From Microvirga antarctica (GTDB lineage Bacteria; Pseudomonadota; Alphaproteobacteria; Rhizobiales; Beijerinckiaceae): DNA of 64,000 nucleotides. Location: assembly GCF_017921815.1 (NCBI RefSeq), contig NZ_JAGEMM010000006.1, positions 124,001 to 188,000 of the forward strand. The letters run 5' to 3'. Shown one piece after another: positions 44,015 through 54,164 of the stretch. Positions within the stretch are counted from its first letter, which is position 1. Each line of letters opens with the position of its first letter. The position numbers and the translations under genes were made by a program. Below the pieces are notes generated by a model. It had not been told where the DNA came from, searched no databases, and saw only the letters and a program-made list of their open reading frames with translations.

Positions 44015-45817
44015 ATGGCAGACCTCCCGACCGGAACCCGCCGCCAAAAGGCAGCCCTCAGCGCGCTGCGGCCGCTGGTGCCCTACGCGATTGCCTACAA
44101 GGGACGGATTGCGGCCGCGCTGGTGGCGCTGATTGTTGCATCCGCGGCGACACTGGTCATGCCCATCGCCCTGCGAAGGGTCGTGGATTTCGGCTTTTCG
44201 GCTGACGACCGCACACTCATCAACGCCTATTTCGGCATGCTGCTCGTCGTGGTGGGCGTGCTGGCGGCCGCCAGCGCGGCGCGGTTCTACCTGGTCATCA
44301 CGTTGGGGGAGCGGGTCGTGGCGGACCTCCGCGCGGCGGTGTTCGGCCACCTGACGTCCCTCGACCCCGCCTTCTTCGACCAGACCAAGAGCGGGGAGAT
44401 CATCTCACGGCTGACAGCCGACACGACCCAGGTGAAGGCGGCGTTCGGCGTCAGTATCTCGATTGCGCTGCGGAATGGGTTTCTGTTTCTGGGCGCGGTC
44501 GCTTTGATGATCGTCACGAGCCCGAAACTCTCGGCCCTCGTCATTCTGGCCATTCCGGCCATCGTCCTGCCGCTGGTGTTTTCCGGCCGCGCCGTGCAGC
44601 GCCGGTCCCGGGCGGCCCAGGATCGTCTCGCCGACGCATCCGCCTATGCGGCCGAGGCCATCGGGGCCGTGCGCACCATGCAGGCCTTCGGCATGGAGGC
44701 GGCCACCCGGTCGCGGTTCGCGGCGGCCGCCGAGGATGCCTTCGAGGCAGCCCGCCTGTCGACGACCATGCGGTCGCTGCTCACCGGCATCGGCATCTTC
44801 ATGGTCTCGGCCAGCGTGGTAGGGGTGCTGTGGTACGGCGCGCAGGATGTGATGAGCGGCACCATGACGGCCGGGCAATTGTCGCAATTCGTGCTCTATG
44901 CGGTGTTTGCCGCAAGCTCGCTCGGCCAGTTGTCGGAGGTCTACGGAGAACTGGCGCAGGCCGCGGGTGCGGCCGAACGGCTCGGCGAGATCCTCGAGGC
45001 GACGCCTGCCATCAGCCCGCCCGCCGATCCCATCGCCTTGCCGGAGCCATCGCCCGGAACGGTCACCTTCTCGGACGTGTGGTTTGCCTACCCGACGAGG
45101 CTCGAGCAGCCGTCGCTCAAGGGCTTCAGCGTGACGCTGTCCGCGGGCGAGCGCGTCGCCCTGGTGGGTCCGTCCGGCGCCGGCAAGAGCACTGTGCTGC
45201 AGTTGCTGCTGCGCTTCTACGACCCGCAAAGCGGCGAGATCCGCGTCGACGGGGTGCCCATCAGCCGGGCCGATCCGATCGCGTTGCGGGCCCGGATGGC
45301 GCTGGTGCCGCAGGAACCGACGGTCTTCGGCGCGAGCGTTCTCGACAACATTCGCTACGGATGCCCGGACGCCACGGAGGAGGCGGTTCGCCATGCCGCG
45401 ACGCTGGCCGCCGCCGACGGCTTCATCCGGGCGATGCCGCAGGGCTACGAAACCCTCATCGGCGAGCGCGGCGTGACCCTCTCGGGCGGGCAACGGCAGC
45501 GACTGGCGATCGCCCGCGCGATCCTGAAGGACGCCCCGATCCTGCTGCTCGATGAAGCGACCTCGGCCCTCGACGCGGAAAGCGAACGCAAGGTTCAGAC
45601 CGCCCTCGATCGGCTGATGGAGGGGCGCACCACTCTCGTGATTGCTCACCGGCTCGCCACCGTGCGATCCGCCGACCGGATCCTGGTGATGGATCACGGC
45701 CAGATCGTCGAGGAGGGAACCCATGAGGCCCTGCTGGCGGAGGGGGGACTCTATGCCCGCCTCGCTCGCCTGCAGTTCACCGATCCGGACGACCGCCACG
45801 TGCAGGCCGCCGAATAG
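44015..45817 (+). CDS. ABC exporter, fused permease and ATPase (MsbA-like)
   Basis: A 600-residue half-transporter. Six membrane helices span residues 25-320 and the ATPase follows: Walker [10 protein letters not shown] near residue 388, Q-loop VPQEPT, signature LSGGQRQRL near 490, Walker B ILLLDEAT near 512 and the switch His in IAHRL. It works as a homodimer. Lipid, peptide and drug export are all possible. Its place next to rpmE and rcdA is common to Hyphomicrobiales. A GTG at 43961 is an alternative start that adds 18 residues, but the ATG at 44015 fits the family better. Confidence 0.92.
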   Translation: MADLPTGTRRQKAALSALRPLVPYAIAYKGRIAAALVALIVASAATLVMPIALRRVVDFGFSADDRTLINAYFGMLLVVVGVLAAASAARFYLVITLGERVVADLRAAVFGHLTSLDPAFFDQTKSGEIISRLTADTTQVKAAFGVSISIALRNGFLFLGAVALMIVTSPKLSALVILAIPAIVLPLVFSGRAVQRRSRAAQDRLADASAYAAEAIGAVRTMQAFGMEAATRSRFAAAAEDAFEAARLSTTMRSLLTGIGIFMVSASVVGVLWYGAQDVMSGTMTAGQLSQFVLYAVFAASSLGQLSEVYGELAQAAGAAERLGEILEATPAISPPADPIALPEPSPGTVTFSDVWFAYPTRLEQPSLKGFSVTLSAGERVALVGPSGAGKSTVLQLLLRFYDPQSGEIRVDGVPISRADPIALRARMALVPQEPTVFGASVLDNIRYGCPDATEEAVRHAATLAAADGFIRAMPQGYETLIGERGVTLSGGQRQRLAIARAILKDAPILLLDEATSALDAESERKVQTALDRLMEGRTTLVIAHRLATVRSADRILVMDHGQIVEEGTHEALLAEGGLYARLARLQFTDPDDRHVQAAE

Positions 45818-45892
45818 ACCTTACCCGAACCGATTGTCGGTCTGGCAGTTATGTGAGGGCCGGCACAGGTCGGCGCGTCGTTCGGGAGAGTG

Positions 45893-46078
45893 ATGATGAT
45901 CGGCATCGGCAGCAGGCGGCATCCGCTGGATTCCCCGCGTATCAACCTCCACGAGGATTGGGAACTCCGCTATTGGGCCGGCCGGTTCTCGGTGTCCCAC
46001 GCCCAGTTGATGGCAACCGTCAAGCGGGTCGGCGTTCAGGTTTCGGATGTCGCCCGCGCGCTCGGACGACCCGCCTGA
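45893..46078 (+). CDS. DUF3606 small protein
   Basis: A 61-residue protein with DSPRINLHEDWELRYWAGRFSV and LMATVKRVGVQVSDVARAL, the DUF3606 pattern. Function unknown; often found in stress-related settings in rhizobia. GTG-ATG-ATG in a row makes the exact start uncertain; GGGAGAG lies just before. It converges on the MotB-like gene. Confidence 0.82.
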   Translation: MMIGIGSRRHPLDSPRINLHEDWELRYWAGRFSVSHAQLMATVKRVGVQVSDVARALGRPA

Positions 46079-46106
46079 ACGTGCGGCAGCGCACGAAGCC
46101 TACCAC

Positions 46107-47135
46107 CTATCGCTCGGTGAGTTTCAGCTCGATGCGGCGGTTGCGGGAGAACGCCTCGTCGGTATTGCCCAGATCGATCGGCTGATATTCGCCGAAGCCT
46201 GCAGCCAGCAGATGCTGCGGGGCCACCCCGCGCGCCGCGAAAGCCTGGACCACCGCGATGGCGCGCGCTGCCGATAGCGCCCAGTTCGACGGGAACTGCG
46301 CCGTCGCGATGGGGCGCGAATCCGTGTGCCCGTCGACCCGGATCACCCAGGGGATATCGGGCGGGATCTGCTTTTCGAGCTCCACCAGCGCGCTGGCGAT
46401 GCGGTCCAGCTCTCCCGAGGCCTCGGGCCGCAGGGTTGCCTGGCCGGCCGGGAACAGAACCTCGGATTGGAAGACGAAACGGTCGCCGACGATCCGCACA
46501 TCCTGCCGGTTGCCGAGGATCTGCCGCAGGCGGCCGAAGAAATCGGAGCGGAAGCGGGCGAGTTCCTGCACCCGCTGGGCGAGCGCGACATTCAACCGGC
46601 TGCCGAGATCGGCGATCCGCGCCTGGCTATCCTTGTCGCGGGATTCCGAGGCGTTGAGGGCCTCCTCCAGCGCTGCCAGCTGGCGGCGCATGGCGGCGAT
46701 CTGCTGGTTGAGGATCTCCACCTGGCTCATAGCCCGGCCGGTCGCCTGGCGCTCGCCTTCCAGAGCGGTGGTGAGCTCGCTCGCGCGGCCCTGCGCCTCG
46801 CCGCCGCTCTCCACCAGGTTCTGGAGCCGTGCACGGTCGGCTTGCGCAGATTGCAGGGTGCTTTGCAGGGAATTGAGGTTGTCCTCAAGCGCGCGGCGGC
46901 TCGAACGCTCGAGGGACAGAAGGTCGGTGAGCTCCGAGATCTGCCGGTTGAGGCGGTCGAGCACGGTGTCGCGGCTCGAAAGCTCCCGGGACAGGAAGAA
47001 TTGGCCCACCATGAAAACCGAGATCAGGAAGACGATGGCGAGCAGAAGCGTCGACAGGGCGTCGACAAATGCCGGCCAGTAATTCAGCTCCGCCCGCGGG
47101 CCGCGTCGACGCCTGCCCGAACTTCCAACCGGCAT
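46107..47135 (-). CDS. MotB/OmpA-like peptidoglycan-binding stator protein, non-flagellar
   Basis: A 342-residue protein. One N-terminal membrane helix (residues 22-48) carries Asp25 in WPAFVDALSTLLL, placed like the proton-accepting Asp of MotB. A long coiled coil follows (about 50-160), then an OmpA-like domain (about 215-340) with RVDGHTDSRPI and SAARAIAVVQAF and RNRRIELKL that binds peptidoglycan. It starts at the last base of the stop codon of the MotA-like gene (TGATG), so the pair is translated together. No flagellar or chemotaxis genes are near. The role is not known to me. Confidence 0.85.
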   Translation of the reverse strand: MPVGSSGRRRRGPRAELNYWPAFVDALSTLLLAIVFLISVFMVGQFFLSRELSSRDTVLDRLNRQISELTDLLSLERSSRRALEDNLNSLQSTLQSAQADRARLQNLVESGGEAQGRASELTTALEGERQATGRAMSQVEILNQQIAAMRRQLAALEEALNASESRDKDSQARIADLGSRLNVALAQRVQELARFRSDFFGRLRQILGNRQDVRIVGDRFVFQSEVLFPAGQATLRPEASGELDRIASALVELEKQIPPDIPWVIRVDGHTDSRPIATAQFPSNWALSAARAIAVVQAFAARGVAPQHLLAAGFGEYQPIDLGNTDEAFSRNRRIELKLTER

Positions 47136-48100
47136 CAGGGCAGTCTTTCTTGCGACAGGCGATCGAGCACCTGCTTGAGGTCCTTCTCGCGGGCGGCCTG
47201 TGCCTCGACCCAGTCGCGGATCATCTGCTGCTCGGCGCGCATATGCTGGACGAGCCCCTGCACGCCCTCGGCGAGGTTGGCCATCGCCTGGGTCGACGCC
47301 CGCCCGCCGGCGCCGTCATTGACCGCAGCCGTCAGCCGGTTCAGCGCGACCGAGAGATCGTTCGACAGGCCCGGACGGCCGGAAGGGTCGGCGCCGGTCG
47401 TATCCATGGTGGAGACCGCCAGCCAATCCTCCAGCTCGGTATAGAACCGGTTCTGGGCCTGGCCGGCCTGGAGATCGAGGAAGCTGAGGACCAGGGAGCC
47501 CGCAAGGCCGAACAGCGAGGCCGAGAACGACAGGCCCATGCCCTGCAGCGGCCCGGCAAGGGAATTCTTCAACTCGTCGAACAGAACCGCCGAATCCTGT
47601 CCCGTGCGCAGGGACGAGATGATCCGACCGACGGAGCCGACGGTGTCGATCAGGCCCCAGAAGGTTCCCAGGAGACCGAGGAATACGAGCAGGCCCGCTA
47701 GATACCGGACGATTTCGCGGCTCTCGTCGAGGCGCGCGCCAACGGAATCCAGAAGCGAGCGCGTCGCCGCGACCGAGAGGGTGGACTGCGCCTGGCGACC
47801 GCTGATGAAGGACGCCATGGGAGCGAGCAGAACGGGCTGCTCCGGCACCAGCCCGCCCTCCTGCGATTGCCGGAAGGTATTGACCCAGCGGATCTCGGGA
47901 AACAGCCGCCAGACCTGGCGGATCGCCAGGACGATGCCGATGAGGGTCACGCCGACGATCAGCCCGTTAAGGCCCGGATTGGCCATGAAGGCGTCGATGA
48001 TCTGCTTGTAGAGGATGAACGCGACGAACCCGGCCAAAATCAGGAAGACCGCCATGCGGATCAGGTAGATCCGCGGTGGGGTAAGGGGTTGTTCGTCCAT
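47135..48100 (-). CDS. MotA/TolQ/ExbB-like proton-channel protein, non-flagellar
   Basis: A 321-residue inner-membrane protein with four helices: residues 9-30, 44-62, about 135-157 (YLAGLLVFLGLLGTFWGLIDTVG) and about 200-220 (LFGLAGSLVLSFL). The last two are the conserved MotA/TolQ/ExbB pair that forms the proton channel with the helix of its partner. LGTFWGLIDTVG is the typical motif. The C-terminal 100 residues are helical and cytoplasmic. CAGGATAACG before the ATG. It is upstream of and coupled to the MotB-like gene; together they should form a proton-driven stator. Confidence 0.85.
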   Translation of the reverse strand: MDEQPLTPPRIYLIRMAVFLILAGFVAFILYKQIIDAFMANPGLNGLIVGVTLIGIVLAIRQVWRLFPEIRWVNTFRQSQEGGLVPEQPVLLAPMASFISGRQAQSTLSVAATRSLLDSVGARLDESREIVRYLAGLLVFLGLLGTFWGLIDTVGSVGRIISSLRTGQDSAVLFDELKNSLAGPLQGMGLSFSASLFGLAGSLVLSFLDLQAGQAQNRFYTELEDWLAVSTMDTTGADPSGRPGLSNDLSVALNRLTAAVNDGAGGRASTQAMANLAEGVQGLVQHMRAEQQMIRDWVEAQAAREKDLKQVLDRLSQERLP

Positions 48101-48213
48101 CGTTATCCTGCTCTCTGGTGCCGCGACGCCATTTCAATGTGACCGGGCGGCCCGGCCGGATCAAGCGTAGCAGCGGCGCGTGAAGGCTGGACGAACAGAA
48201 ATCTCGGTTCGGG

Positions 48214-49008
48214 TCAGCGTTTGGCGGTCTTCAGCAATTTCAGCAATTCCCGGTGCATGACCTCGTTGCCGCACACCACGGAGCCGGTCACGAGCGGGTC
48301 GGGTCCCCCATCTGCGTCCGACAGGTAGCCGCCGGCCTCGCGGATCATGAGAAGGCCCGCCGCCACGTCCCAGCTGTTGAGACCTCGCTCCCAATAGGCG
48401 TCGAGGCGGCCGCAGGCCACATAGGCGAGATCGAGCGCTGCCGCGCCGAACCGGCGCATGCCCCCCACATTGCCCATGACGGCCGACAATTCCTTGATGA
48501 AGACCCCGTGGTCGCCCTTGGCGATATGGGGCAATCCACAGGCCACGACAGCATCCGCCATCTCGATGCGGGCCGCCACCCGGATGCGGCGGTTGTTGAG
48601 ATAGGCGCCCTTGCCCTTCTCGGCGATGAACAATTCGTCCTTGATCGGGTCGTAAATGACGCCGGCGACAACCTGACCGTCCCGTTCGAGCCCGACGGAA
48701 ATCGCGAATTGCGGCAGGCCGTGCAGGAAGTTCGTGGTGCCGTCGAGGGGGTCGATATGCCAGCGATGGTTGGGATCGGTGCCCTTCACCTCACCCTCTT
48801 CCTCCATCACGAGCCCGTAGCCGGGACGGGCCTTCATGAGGGCGTCGCGCAGGATCTGCTCGGCCTTGCGGTCCGCCGCCGACACGAAATCGCCCGGCCC
48901 CTTGCGGGATACCTGAAGGTTCTCGACCTCGCCGAAATCGCGTTTCAGGGAGCGCGAGGCCTTCATCACGGCATCGGTCATGACGGTCATGAGGGGCGAG
49001 CGGATCAT
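48214..49008 (-). CDS. suhB: Inositol monophosphatase (SuhB family)
   Basis: A 264-residue Mg-dependent phosphatase with metal ligands in VMEEEGEV near residue 68, DPLDGTTNFLHGLPQF near 85 and NSWDVAAGLLMIREAGG near 217. This is the complete IMPase motif set, unlike the HisN-type paralogue at 10652-11434, which has KPYD in place of WDxA. SuhB makes inositol from inositol phosphate and in enterobacteria also joins rRNA antitermination complexes. The start is ATG 49008; ATG 48990 is possible. Confidence 0.93.
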   Translation of the reverse strand: MIRSPLMTVMTDAVMKASRSLKRDFGEVENLQVSRKGPGDFVSAADRKAEQILRDALMKARPGYGLVMEEEGEVKGTDPNHRWHIDPLDGTTNFLHGLPQFAISVGLERDGQVVAGVIYDPIKDELFIAEKGKGAYLNNRRIRVAARIEMADAVVACGLPHIAKGDHGVFIKELSAVMGNVGGMRRFGAAALDLAYVACGRLDAYWERGLNSWDVAAGLLMIREAGGYLSDADGGPDPLVTGSVVCGNEVMHRELLKLLKTAKR

Positions 49009-49116
49009 CGTCTGGCAGTCCTGACAGAAGGGGCGGGGTAGGGGATGGGGCCGGGTGGACCACGGCGGGCAGCGAAGGTCAAGCGATCCGGGCCCGATTG
49101 CGGTCCGCCTGCCTCG

Positions 49117-50019
49117 TTATCGCACGCCAAGTCGTTCGCCCGCGAGCTTGCCGGCCTTGTTTTTCTCCTCGGGCGTCAGATCCTTCAGCGCATCGTCGAG
49201 CCACGGATCGTTGAGGCCCTGGGCGACCGACAGAATATGCCAGGCTGCCGCATCGATCTTGTTGACCGGCACGCCGCGTCCCGCCGCCAGCAGCCGCGCG
49301 AGCCGGTTCTGGGCAATGGCGTTGCCCTTGGCGGCGGCGCGACGGAAAAACTGCGCCGCCTTGCTCTCGTTCTTGGTGATGCCCTCGCCGTTGAACAGAA
49401 GGATGGCGTATTCGACATCGCCGACCGAACTGCCGTTGAGGGCCGCCCGCTCGAAGAGCTTCGCGGCCTCGGCCGGATTGCGCGTCATGCCCCGGCCCTT
49501 GAGATAGAGCACGCCCAGCGCGTGCTGGGCATCGGGCAGTTCCGCATTCGCCGCCACCCGCAGCAACGCGATGGTGCGGCGGACATCGTCCTCCGCGTTG
49601 CTCGGCAGGAGAATGAGCGCGAGGTTGTAGCTGGCGACCGGATTGCCCTTGGCGGCAGCCTCTTCCAGCCAGGCGCGACCCTGTGCCGGGTTCTTGGGCA
49701 TGCCACGGCCCTCGAGGGCCATCAGGCCGAGGGAAGCCAGCGCCTGCGGATCGCCGCGCTGGGCCGCCAGCCGATACCAGTCGGCCGCCTTGGCCGGGCT
49801 CACCGGAACGCCGAGGCCCTGGTTGTACAATTCCCCCAGGAGGGTCATGGCGGCGAAATCGCCCTTGTCCTTCTCGATCCGGCCCGTCGCCTCGCGAAAG
49901 GCCTCATTGTAGAGACCCCGCTGGTAGGCCCCGAAAGCGAGATCGGTGGCGGCCCGGGCTGGCGCGAACGACAGGCCGAAGGCGACAGCCGCGATGGCGA
50001 TGAGGCGGGTCTTGCGCAT
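49117..50019 (-). CDS. Exported Sel1-repeat protein
   Basis: A 300-residue protein. MRKTRLIAIAAVAFGLSFAPARA is a signal peptide. About five Sel1 (SLR) repeats follow from residue 50: each has the A-x-x-x-L-G-x-x-x-x-x-G-x-G pattern, for example MTLLGELYNQGLGVPVSPAKAADW and ALASLGLMALEGRGMPKNPAQG. Likely a periplasmic scaffold. The ATG at 50019 overlaps the stop of the ThiE-like gene (TGATG), so translation is coupled. Function unknown. Confidence 0.85.
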   Translation of the reverse strand: MRKTRLIAIAAVAFGLSFAPARAATDLAFGAYQRGLYNEAFREATGRIEKDKGDFAAMTLLGELYNQGLGVPVSPAKAADWYRLAAQRGDPQALASLGLMALEGRGMPKNPAQGRAWLEEAAAKGNPVASYNLALILLPSNAEDDVRRTIALLRVAANAELPDAQHALGVLYLKGRGMTRNPAEAAKLFERAALNGSSVGDVEYAILLFNGEGITKNESKAAQFFRRAAAKGNAIAQNRLARLLAAGRGVPVNKIDAAAWHILSVAQGLNDPWLDDALKDLTPEEKNKAGKLAGERLGVR

Positions 50020-50669
50020 CAATCGGCCTCGCGGTCGCCGATGAGGGCGATGGCGGCTGACACCGCCTTTGCGGGCCCTTCCGGGTGGTGCCAGACCGCA
50101 TCGCCCAGCGCGATGAACTCGGCCCGGGTTGCCACCAGGGCGGGAATCGCCTCAAAGCTCGGCGCGAAGACCACGCAGGGCGTCTCGAAGATCTCGGCCC
50201 ACCAGGTGGCGCGATCGACAACCCCCTCGAGGGCCGGGATGCTGCCGTCCTGGCGCGGCTCGCCGAACAGCAGATAATCGACACCGGCCTCGCCCGCCGT
50301 CATGGCGTCGTCCTTGGACCGGATCGCGCCGACCCCGAGGGTTCGGTCGGCTTTGACCCGGTCGCGTTGGTCTTTCAGGTCAAGGCCGCCTGCCGGCACG
50401 TGAATGCCGTCGGCTGCCGCGCGGCTGGCGACCAGCGCAAGATCCGCCGCGCCGTCGGACGCAATGATCAGCGCCGTGCCGTGTTCCTGGACGGCGGCGG
50501 ATAAAGCCTTGATCTGGTTGACCAGGGTGCGCTCGTCGGCTTTGGGCAGGCGCAGGAGGACGGCCGCGACCTCGCCGCCGGCGCAGGCTTCCGCGAGGGC
50601 GGGCGCGAAGGCGGCCGCGTCCTCGACGAGCGGGGTGATGAGATAGAGGCGGGCGGCAGGTTCAACCAT
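50019..50669 (-). CDS. Thiamine-phosphate synthase-like (ThiE-fold) protein
   Basis: A 216-residue protein of the ThiE/TenI TIM-barrel family: LYLITPLVEDAAAF at the start, ADGIHVPAGGLDLKD near residue 90 and GVDYLLFGEPRQDG near 130. True ThiE has HLGQ and GPVFPT-like segments that bind the substrate phosphates; here these are HVPAG and FGEPRQ, so catalytic ThiE activity is doubtful. It may be a relict or do something else. The ATG at 50669 was chosen over a GTG at 50675. The gene is upstream of and coupled to the Sel1 gene and lies after fba and its terminator. Confidence 0.75.
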   Translation of the reverse strand: MVEPAARLYLITPLVEDAAAFAPALAEACAGGEVAAVLLRLPKADERTLVNQIKALSAAVQEHGTALIIASDGAADLALVASRAAADGIHVPAGGLDLKDQRDRVKADRTLGVGAIRSKDDAMTAGEAGVDYLLFGEPRQDGSIPALEGVVDRATWWAEIFETPCVVFAPSFEAIPALVATRAEFIALGDAVWHHPEGPAKAVSAAIALIGDREAD

Positions 50670-50712
50670 GGTCACGGATCACGAGAAATTTGCGGGTCGC
50701 TACGCCATAACG

Positions 50713-50739
50713 AAAACGGGGCCATCTTGCGAGGCCCCG
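50713..50739 (-). terminator. Intrinsic terminator of fba
   Basis: On the minus strand CGGGGCC and GGCCCCG (50739-50733 and 50723-50717) pair around a nine-base loop, followed by TTTT. It lies about 50 bases past the fba stop and before the ThiE-like gene. Confidence 0.75.
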
Positions 50740-50786
50740 CTTGTGTTTCACGATTGCGGCGAAACGCCGATGACAAGCGCCCGGAC

Positions 50787-51860
50787 CTAGTGGCCCGCGG
50801 CGAATTTCGGATTCAATTCGCCCGAGGCATAGCGCTTGGCCATGGCGGCGGTCGTCAGGACCTTGATTTTCGGGGCCTGGCCTGCCGTCCTGAATTCCTC
50901 GAAACGCTGCCTGCAGAGCTTCGTCATGGCGTCCATGGCGGGCTTGAGATACTTGCGGGGATCGAACTCGCCCGCGTTCTCGGACAGGATCTTGCGGATC
51001 TGGCCGGTCATCGCCATGCGGTTGTCGGTGTCGATGTTGATCTTGCGGACGCCGTGCTTGATGCCGCGCTGGATCTCTTCCACGGGAACGCCCCATGTCT
51101 GAGGCATCTTGCCGCCATACTGGTTGATGATGTCCTGCAGGTCCTGCGGGACCGAGGACGAGCCGTGCATCACCAGGTGGGTGTCGGGGATGCGGCGGTG
51201 GATTTCCTCGATGACGTTCATGGCGAGGATCGCGCCATCCGGCTTGCGGGTGAACTTGTAGGCGCCGTGCGAGGTGCCCATGGCGATGGCGAGGGCATCG
51301 ACCTTGGTTTCGGCCACGAATTTCACCGCCTCGTCGGGATCGGTCAGCAACTGGTCATGGCTGAGCTTGCCCTCGGCCCCGTGCCCGTCTTCCTTGTCGC
51401 CCATGCCGGTCTCGAGCGAGCCCAGCACCCCCAGTTCGCCCTCCACCGAAATGCCGCCCAGATGGGCCATCTCGGTAACCGTGCGGGTGACGCCCACATT
51501 GTAATCCCAGTCGCCCGGGGTCTTGCCGTCGGCCTTGAGGGACCCGTCCATCATCACCGAGGTGAATCCAGCCTGGATCGCCGTCATGCAGGTGGCGGGC
51601 TCGTTGCCGTGGTCGAGATGCACGCAGACCGGGATATGCGGATAGATTTCGGTCACGGCGTCCATCATGTGCTTGAGCATGATGTCGTTGGCGTAGGAGC
51701 GGGCGCCCCGGCTCGCCTGGATGATCACCGGCGCGTCGCAGGCATCGGCTGCCGCCATGATGGCCAGCGCCTGTTCCATGTTGTTGATGTTGAACGCAGG
51801 CACGCCATAGCCCTGCTCGGCAGCGTGGTCGAGAAGCTGTCTTAAGGTAATGCGCGCCAT
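50787..51860 (-). CDS. fba: Fructose-bisphosphate aldolase, class II (CbbA type)
   Basis: A 357-residue zinc enzyme that splits fructose-1,6-bisphosphate (and sedoheptulose-1,7-bisphosphate in some bacteria). Seen are [14 protein letters not shown] near residue 17, [15 protein letters not shown] near 78 with zinc-binding His, [17 protein letters not shown] near 133, [11 protein letters not shown] near 232 and [12 protein letters not shown] near 280. The insert and the 357-residue length are those of the CbbA branch. GGAGGACCTT before the ATG is a strong ribosome-binding site. Last gene of the tkt-gap-pgk-fba set. Confidence 0.95.
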   Translation of the reverse strand: MARITLRQLLDHAAEQGYGVPAFNINNMEQALAIMAAADACDAPVIIQASRGARSYANDIMLKHMMDAVTEIYPHIPVCVHLDHGNEPATCMTAIQAGFTSVMMDGSLKADGKTPGDWDYNVGVTRTVTEMAHLGGISVEGELGVLGSLETGMGDKEDGHGAEGKLSHDQLLTDPDEAVKFVAETKVDALAIAMGTSHGAYKFTRKPDGAILAMNVIEEIHRRIPDTHLVMHGSSSVPQDLQDIINQYGGKMPQTWGVPVEEIQRGIKHGVRKINIDTDNRMAMTGQIRKILSENAGEFDPRKYLKPAMDAMTKLCRQRFEEFRTAGQAPKIKVLTTAAMAKRYASGELNPKFAAGH

Positions 51861-51909
51861 AAGGTCCTCCGAGTTGATTTGATATGGAATGCCGAGTCGG
51901 TTGTTTCGC

Positions 51910-53100
51910 TCAGGCTTTGAGAGCGTCGACGCCGGGCAGGGGCTTGCCCTCGAGCCATTCGAGGAACGCGCCTCCGGCCGTCGACACATAGGTGAACTCG
52001 TCGGCGACGCCCGCGTGATTGAGCGCCGAGACCGTATCGCCGCCGCCGGCAACCGAGACCAGCTTGCCGGCCTTCGTGCGCGCCGCCGCATGGCGGGCTG
52101 CCGCAACCGTGCCCTGGTCGAAAGGCGCGATCTCGAAAGCGCCCAGCGGGCCGTTCCAGACGAGTGTTGCCGCGTCGTTGATGGCGGCGTTGATGCGCTC
52201 GACCGATTGCGGTCCCACATCCAAAATCATCTGGTCATCGGGAATCGCATCCATGCCATAGGCGTGGTTGGCGGCCCCGGCCTTGAATTCGTAGGCGCAA
52301 ATGCCGTCCACCGGCAGAATGATGGCGCAATTGCTTTCGCGCGCCTGCGCGAGAATCCGCAACGCCGTCGGGGCGAGGTCCTTCTCGGCCAGGGACTTGC
52401 CGATGCCCATGCCCATGGCATGCAGGAAGGTGTTGGCCATCCCGCCGCCGATCACCAGCGCATCGACCTTCTTCACCAGGTTTTCCAACAGGTCGATCTT
52501 GCTCGACACCTTGGCGCCCCCGACGATGGCGACGAGCGGGCGGGTCGGGGCTTCGAGGCCCTTGGTCAGGGCATCGAGCTCGGCCTCCATCGTGCGCCCG
52601 GCAAAAGCCGGCAGGAGGTGCGCGAGGCCCTCGGTCGATGCGTGGGCGCGATGGGCGGTCGAGAACGCGTCGTTGACGTAGAGATCGCCGAGCTTGGCGA
52701 GCTCCTTGACGAAGGCCGGGTCGTTCTTTTCCTCGCCGGCATGAAAGCGGGTGTTCTCGAGAACGAGAATATCGCCGTCCTTCAGCGCCGCAACGGCAGC
52801 CTCGGCCACGGGCCCGATGGTCTCGTCGGCGAAGGCCACAGGCTTCTTGAGGTGCTGACCCAGCGCTTCGGCGACCGGCCGGAGCGTGTCCTTGAGGTCA
52901 CGCCCCTTGGGCCGGCCGAAATGGGCCAGGATGACGAGCTTTCCGCCCTTGTCAGACAGCTCCCGCAGGGTTGGCAGGATGCGCTCGATGCGCGTCGCAT
53001 CGGTGATCCGGCCGTTTTCCATGGGAACGTTGAGGTCGACGCGCACGAGGACGCGTTTGCCCTTCACATCGGCCTGATCGAGGGTGCGGAAAGCTTTCAT
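51910..53100 (-). CDS. pgk: Phosphoglycerate kinase
   Basis: A 396-residue two-domain kinase that makes 3-phosphoglycerate and ATP from 1,3-bisphosphoglycerate. [19 protein letters not shown] near residue 16, [10 protein letters not shown] near 57, [15 protein letters not shown] near 193 and [12 protein letters not shown] near 347 are the standard motifs. The ATG at 53100 gives the normal start MKAFRTLDQ. It follows gap by 11 bases and is cotranscribed with it. Length normal. Confidence 0.97.
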   Translation of the reverse strand: MKAFRTLDQADVKGKRVLVRVDLNVPMENGRITDATRIERILPTLRELSDKGGKLVILAHFGRPKGRDLKDTLRPVAEALGQHLKKPVAFADETIGPVAEAAVAALKDGDILVLENTRFHAGEEKNDPAFVKELAKLGDLYVNDAFSTAHRAHASTEGLAHLLPAFAGRTMEAELDALTKGLEAPTRPLVAIVGGAKVSSKIDLLENLVKKVDALVIGGGMANTFLHAMGMGIGKSLAEKDLAPTALRILAQARESNCAIILPVDGICAYEFKAGAANHAYGMDAIPDDQMILDVGPQSVERINAAINDAATLVWNGPLGAFEIAPFDQGTVAAARHAAARTKAGKLVSVAGGGDTVSALNHAGVADEFTYVSTAGGAFLEWLEGKPLPGVDALKA

Positions 53101-53111
53101 CGTGGGTCCCG

Positions 53112-54119
53112 TCAGATCAGCTTCGCCATGGCGACGGCGGTGTCCGCCATGCGGTTGGAGAAGCCCCATTCGTTATCGTACCAGGCGAGCACGCGCACGA
53201 GGTTGCCGTCGAGCACTTTCGTCTGGTCGAGGTGAAGGGTGGAGGAGGCCGGATCGTGGTTGAAGTCGATCGACACCTTCGGCTCGTTCGTATAGGCGAG
53301 CACGCCCTTCAGCCAGCCGTCGGCTGCCGTGGTCACGGCCGTGTTGACCTCCTCGACGGTGGTCGGGCGCTTTGCAATGAACTTGAAGTCCACCACGGAC
53401 ACGTTGGGGGTGGGCACGCGGATCGAGGTGCCGTCGAGCTTGCCGTTCAGTTCCGGCAGCACGAGGCCGACGGCCTTGGCGGCGCCGGTCGAGGTCGGGA
53501 TCATCGAGAGGGCCGCCGCGCGAGCGCGGTAGAGGTCCTTGTGCATCTGGTCCAGCGAGGGCTGGTCGTTGGTGTAGGAATGGATCGTCGTCATGAAGCC
53601 CTTTTCGATTCCCACCGCATCGTTCAACACCTTCGCGACGGGCGCGAGGCAGTTGGTGGTGCAGGAGGCGTTCGAAATGACCACGTGGTCCTTGGTCAGC
53701 TTGTCGTGGTTGACGCCATAGACGACCGTGAGATCGGCGCCGTCAGCCGGTGCCGAGACGATGACGCGCTTGGCGCCCGCGGTCAGGTGGGCCGATGCCT
53801 TGTCTTTTGACGTAAAGAAGCCGGTGCATTCCAGCGCGATGTCGACGCCCAGTTCCTTGTGGGGCAGGGCCGCCGGGTCCTTGATGGCCGTGACCTTGAT
53901 ACGCTGGCCGTTGACGACGATGAAGTCGCCGTCAACCTTCACCTCGGCGGGAAACCGGCCATGCACCGAATCGTAGCGCAGAAGGTGAGCGTTGGTCTCG
54001 ACAGGACCGAGGTCGTTGATGGCGACCACCTGAATGTCCGTGCGACCGCTTTCAACGATAGCCCGGAGGATGTTGCGTCCGATACGACCGAAGCCGTTGA
54101 TCGCGACCTTCACCGTCAT
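53112..54119 (-). CDS. gap: Glyceraldehyde-3-phosphate dehydrogenase, type I
   Basis: A 335-residue enzyme with the N-terminal NAD site [16 protein letters not shown] and the catalytic [13 protein letters not shown] with Cys near residue 154; His of [11 protein letters not shown] is near 181. It lacks the extra features of plant-type GapA. AAGGGAG precedes the ATG. Between tkt and pgk. Confidence 0.97.
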   Translation of the reverse strand: MTVKVAINGFGRIGRNILRAIVESGRTDIQVVAINDLGPVETNAHLLRYDSVHGRFPAEVKVDGDFIVVNGQRIKVTAIKDPAALPHKELGVDIALECTGFFTSKDKASAHLTAGAKRVIVSAPADGADLTVVYGVNHDKLTKDHVVISNASCTTNCLAPVAKVLNDAVGIEKGFMTTIHSYTNDQPSLDQMHKDLYRARAAALSMIPTSTGAAKAVGLVLPELNGKLDGTSIRVPTPNVSVVDFKFIAKRPTTVEEVNTAVTTAADGWLKGVLAYTNEPKVSIDFNHDPASSTLHLDQTKVLDGNLVRVLAWYDNEWGFSNRMADTAVAMAKLI

Positions 54120-54164
54120 AGTCTTAGCTCCCTTGTGCGACGAGGCTCATCGCTTTTGTAAGCC

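Noticed and set aside
46107..48100. MotA/MotB-like pair as the ZorAB core of a Zorya defence system
   Set aside because: There is no ZorC, ZorD or ZorE nearby, no helicase or nuclease, and the neighbours (suhB, Sel1, ThiE-like, fba-pgk-gap-tkt) are core genes. The MotA-like protein lacks the very long cytoplasmic tail of ZorA.
50713..50786. TPP riboswitch near the ThiE-like gene
   Set aside because: The region holds only a plain terminator hairpin; the CUGAGA and ACCUGA-like thi-box motifs are absent.
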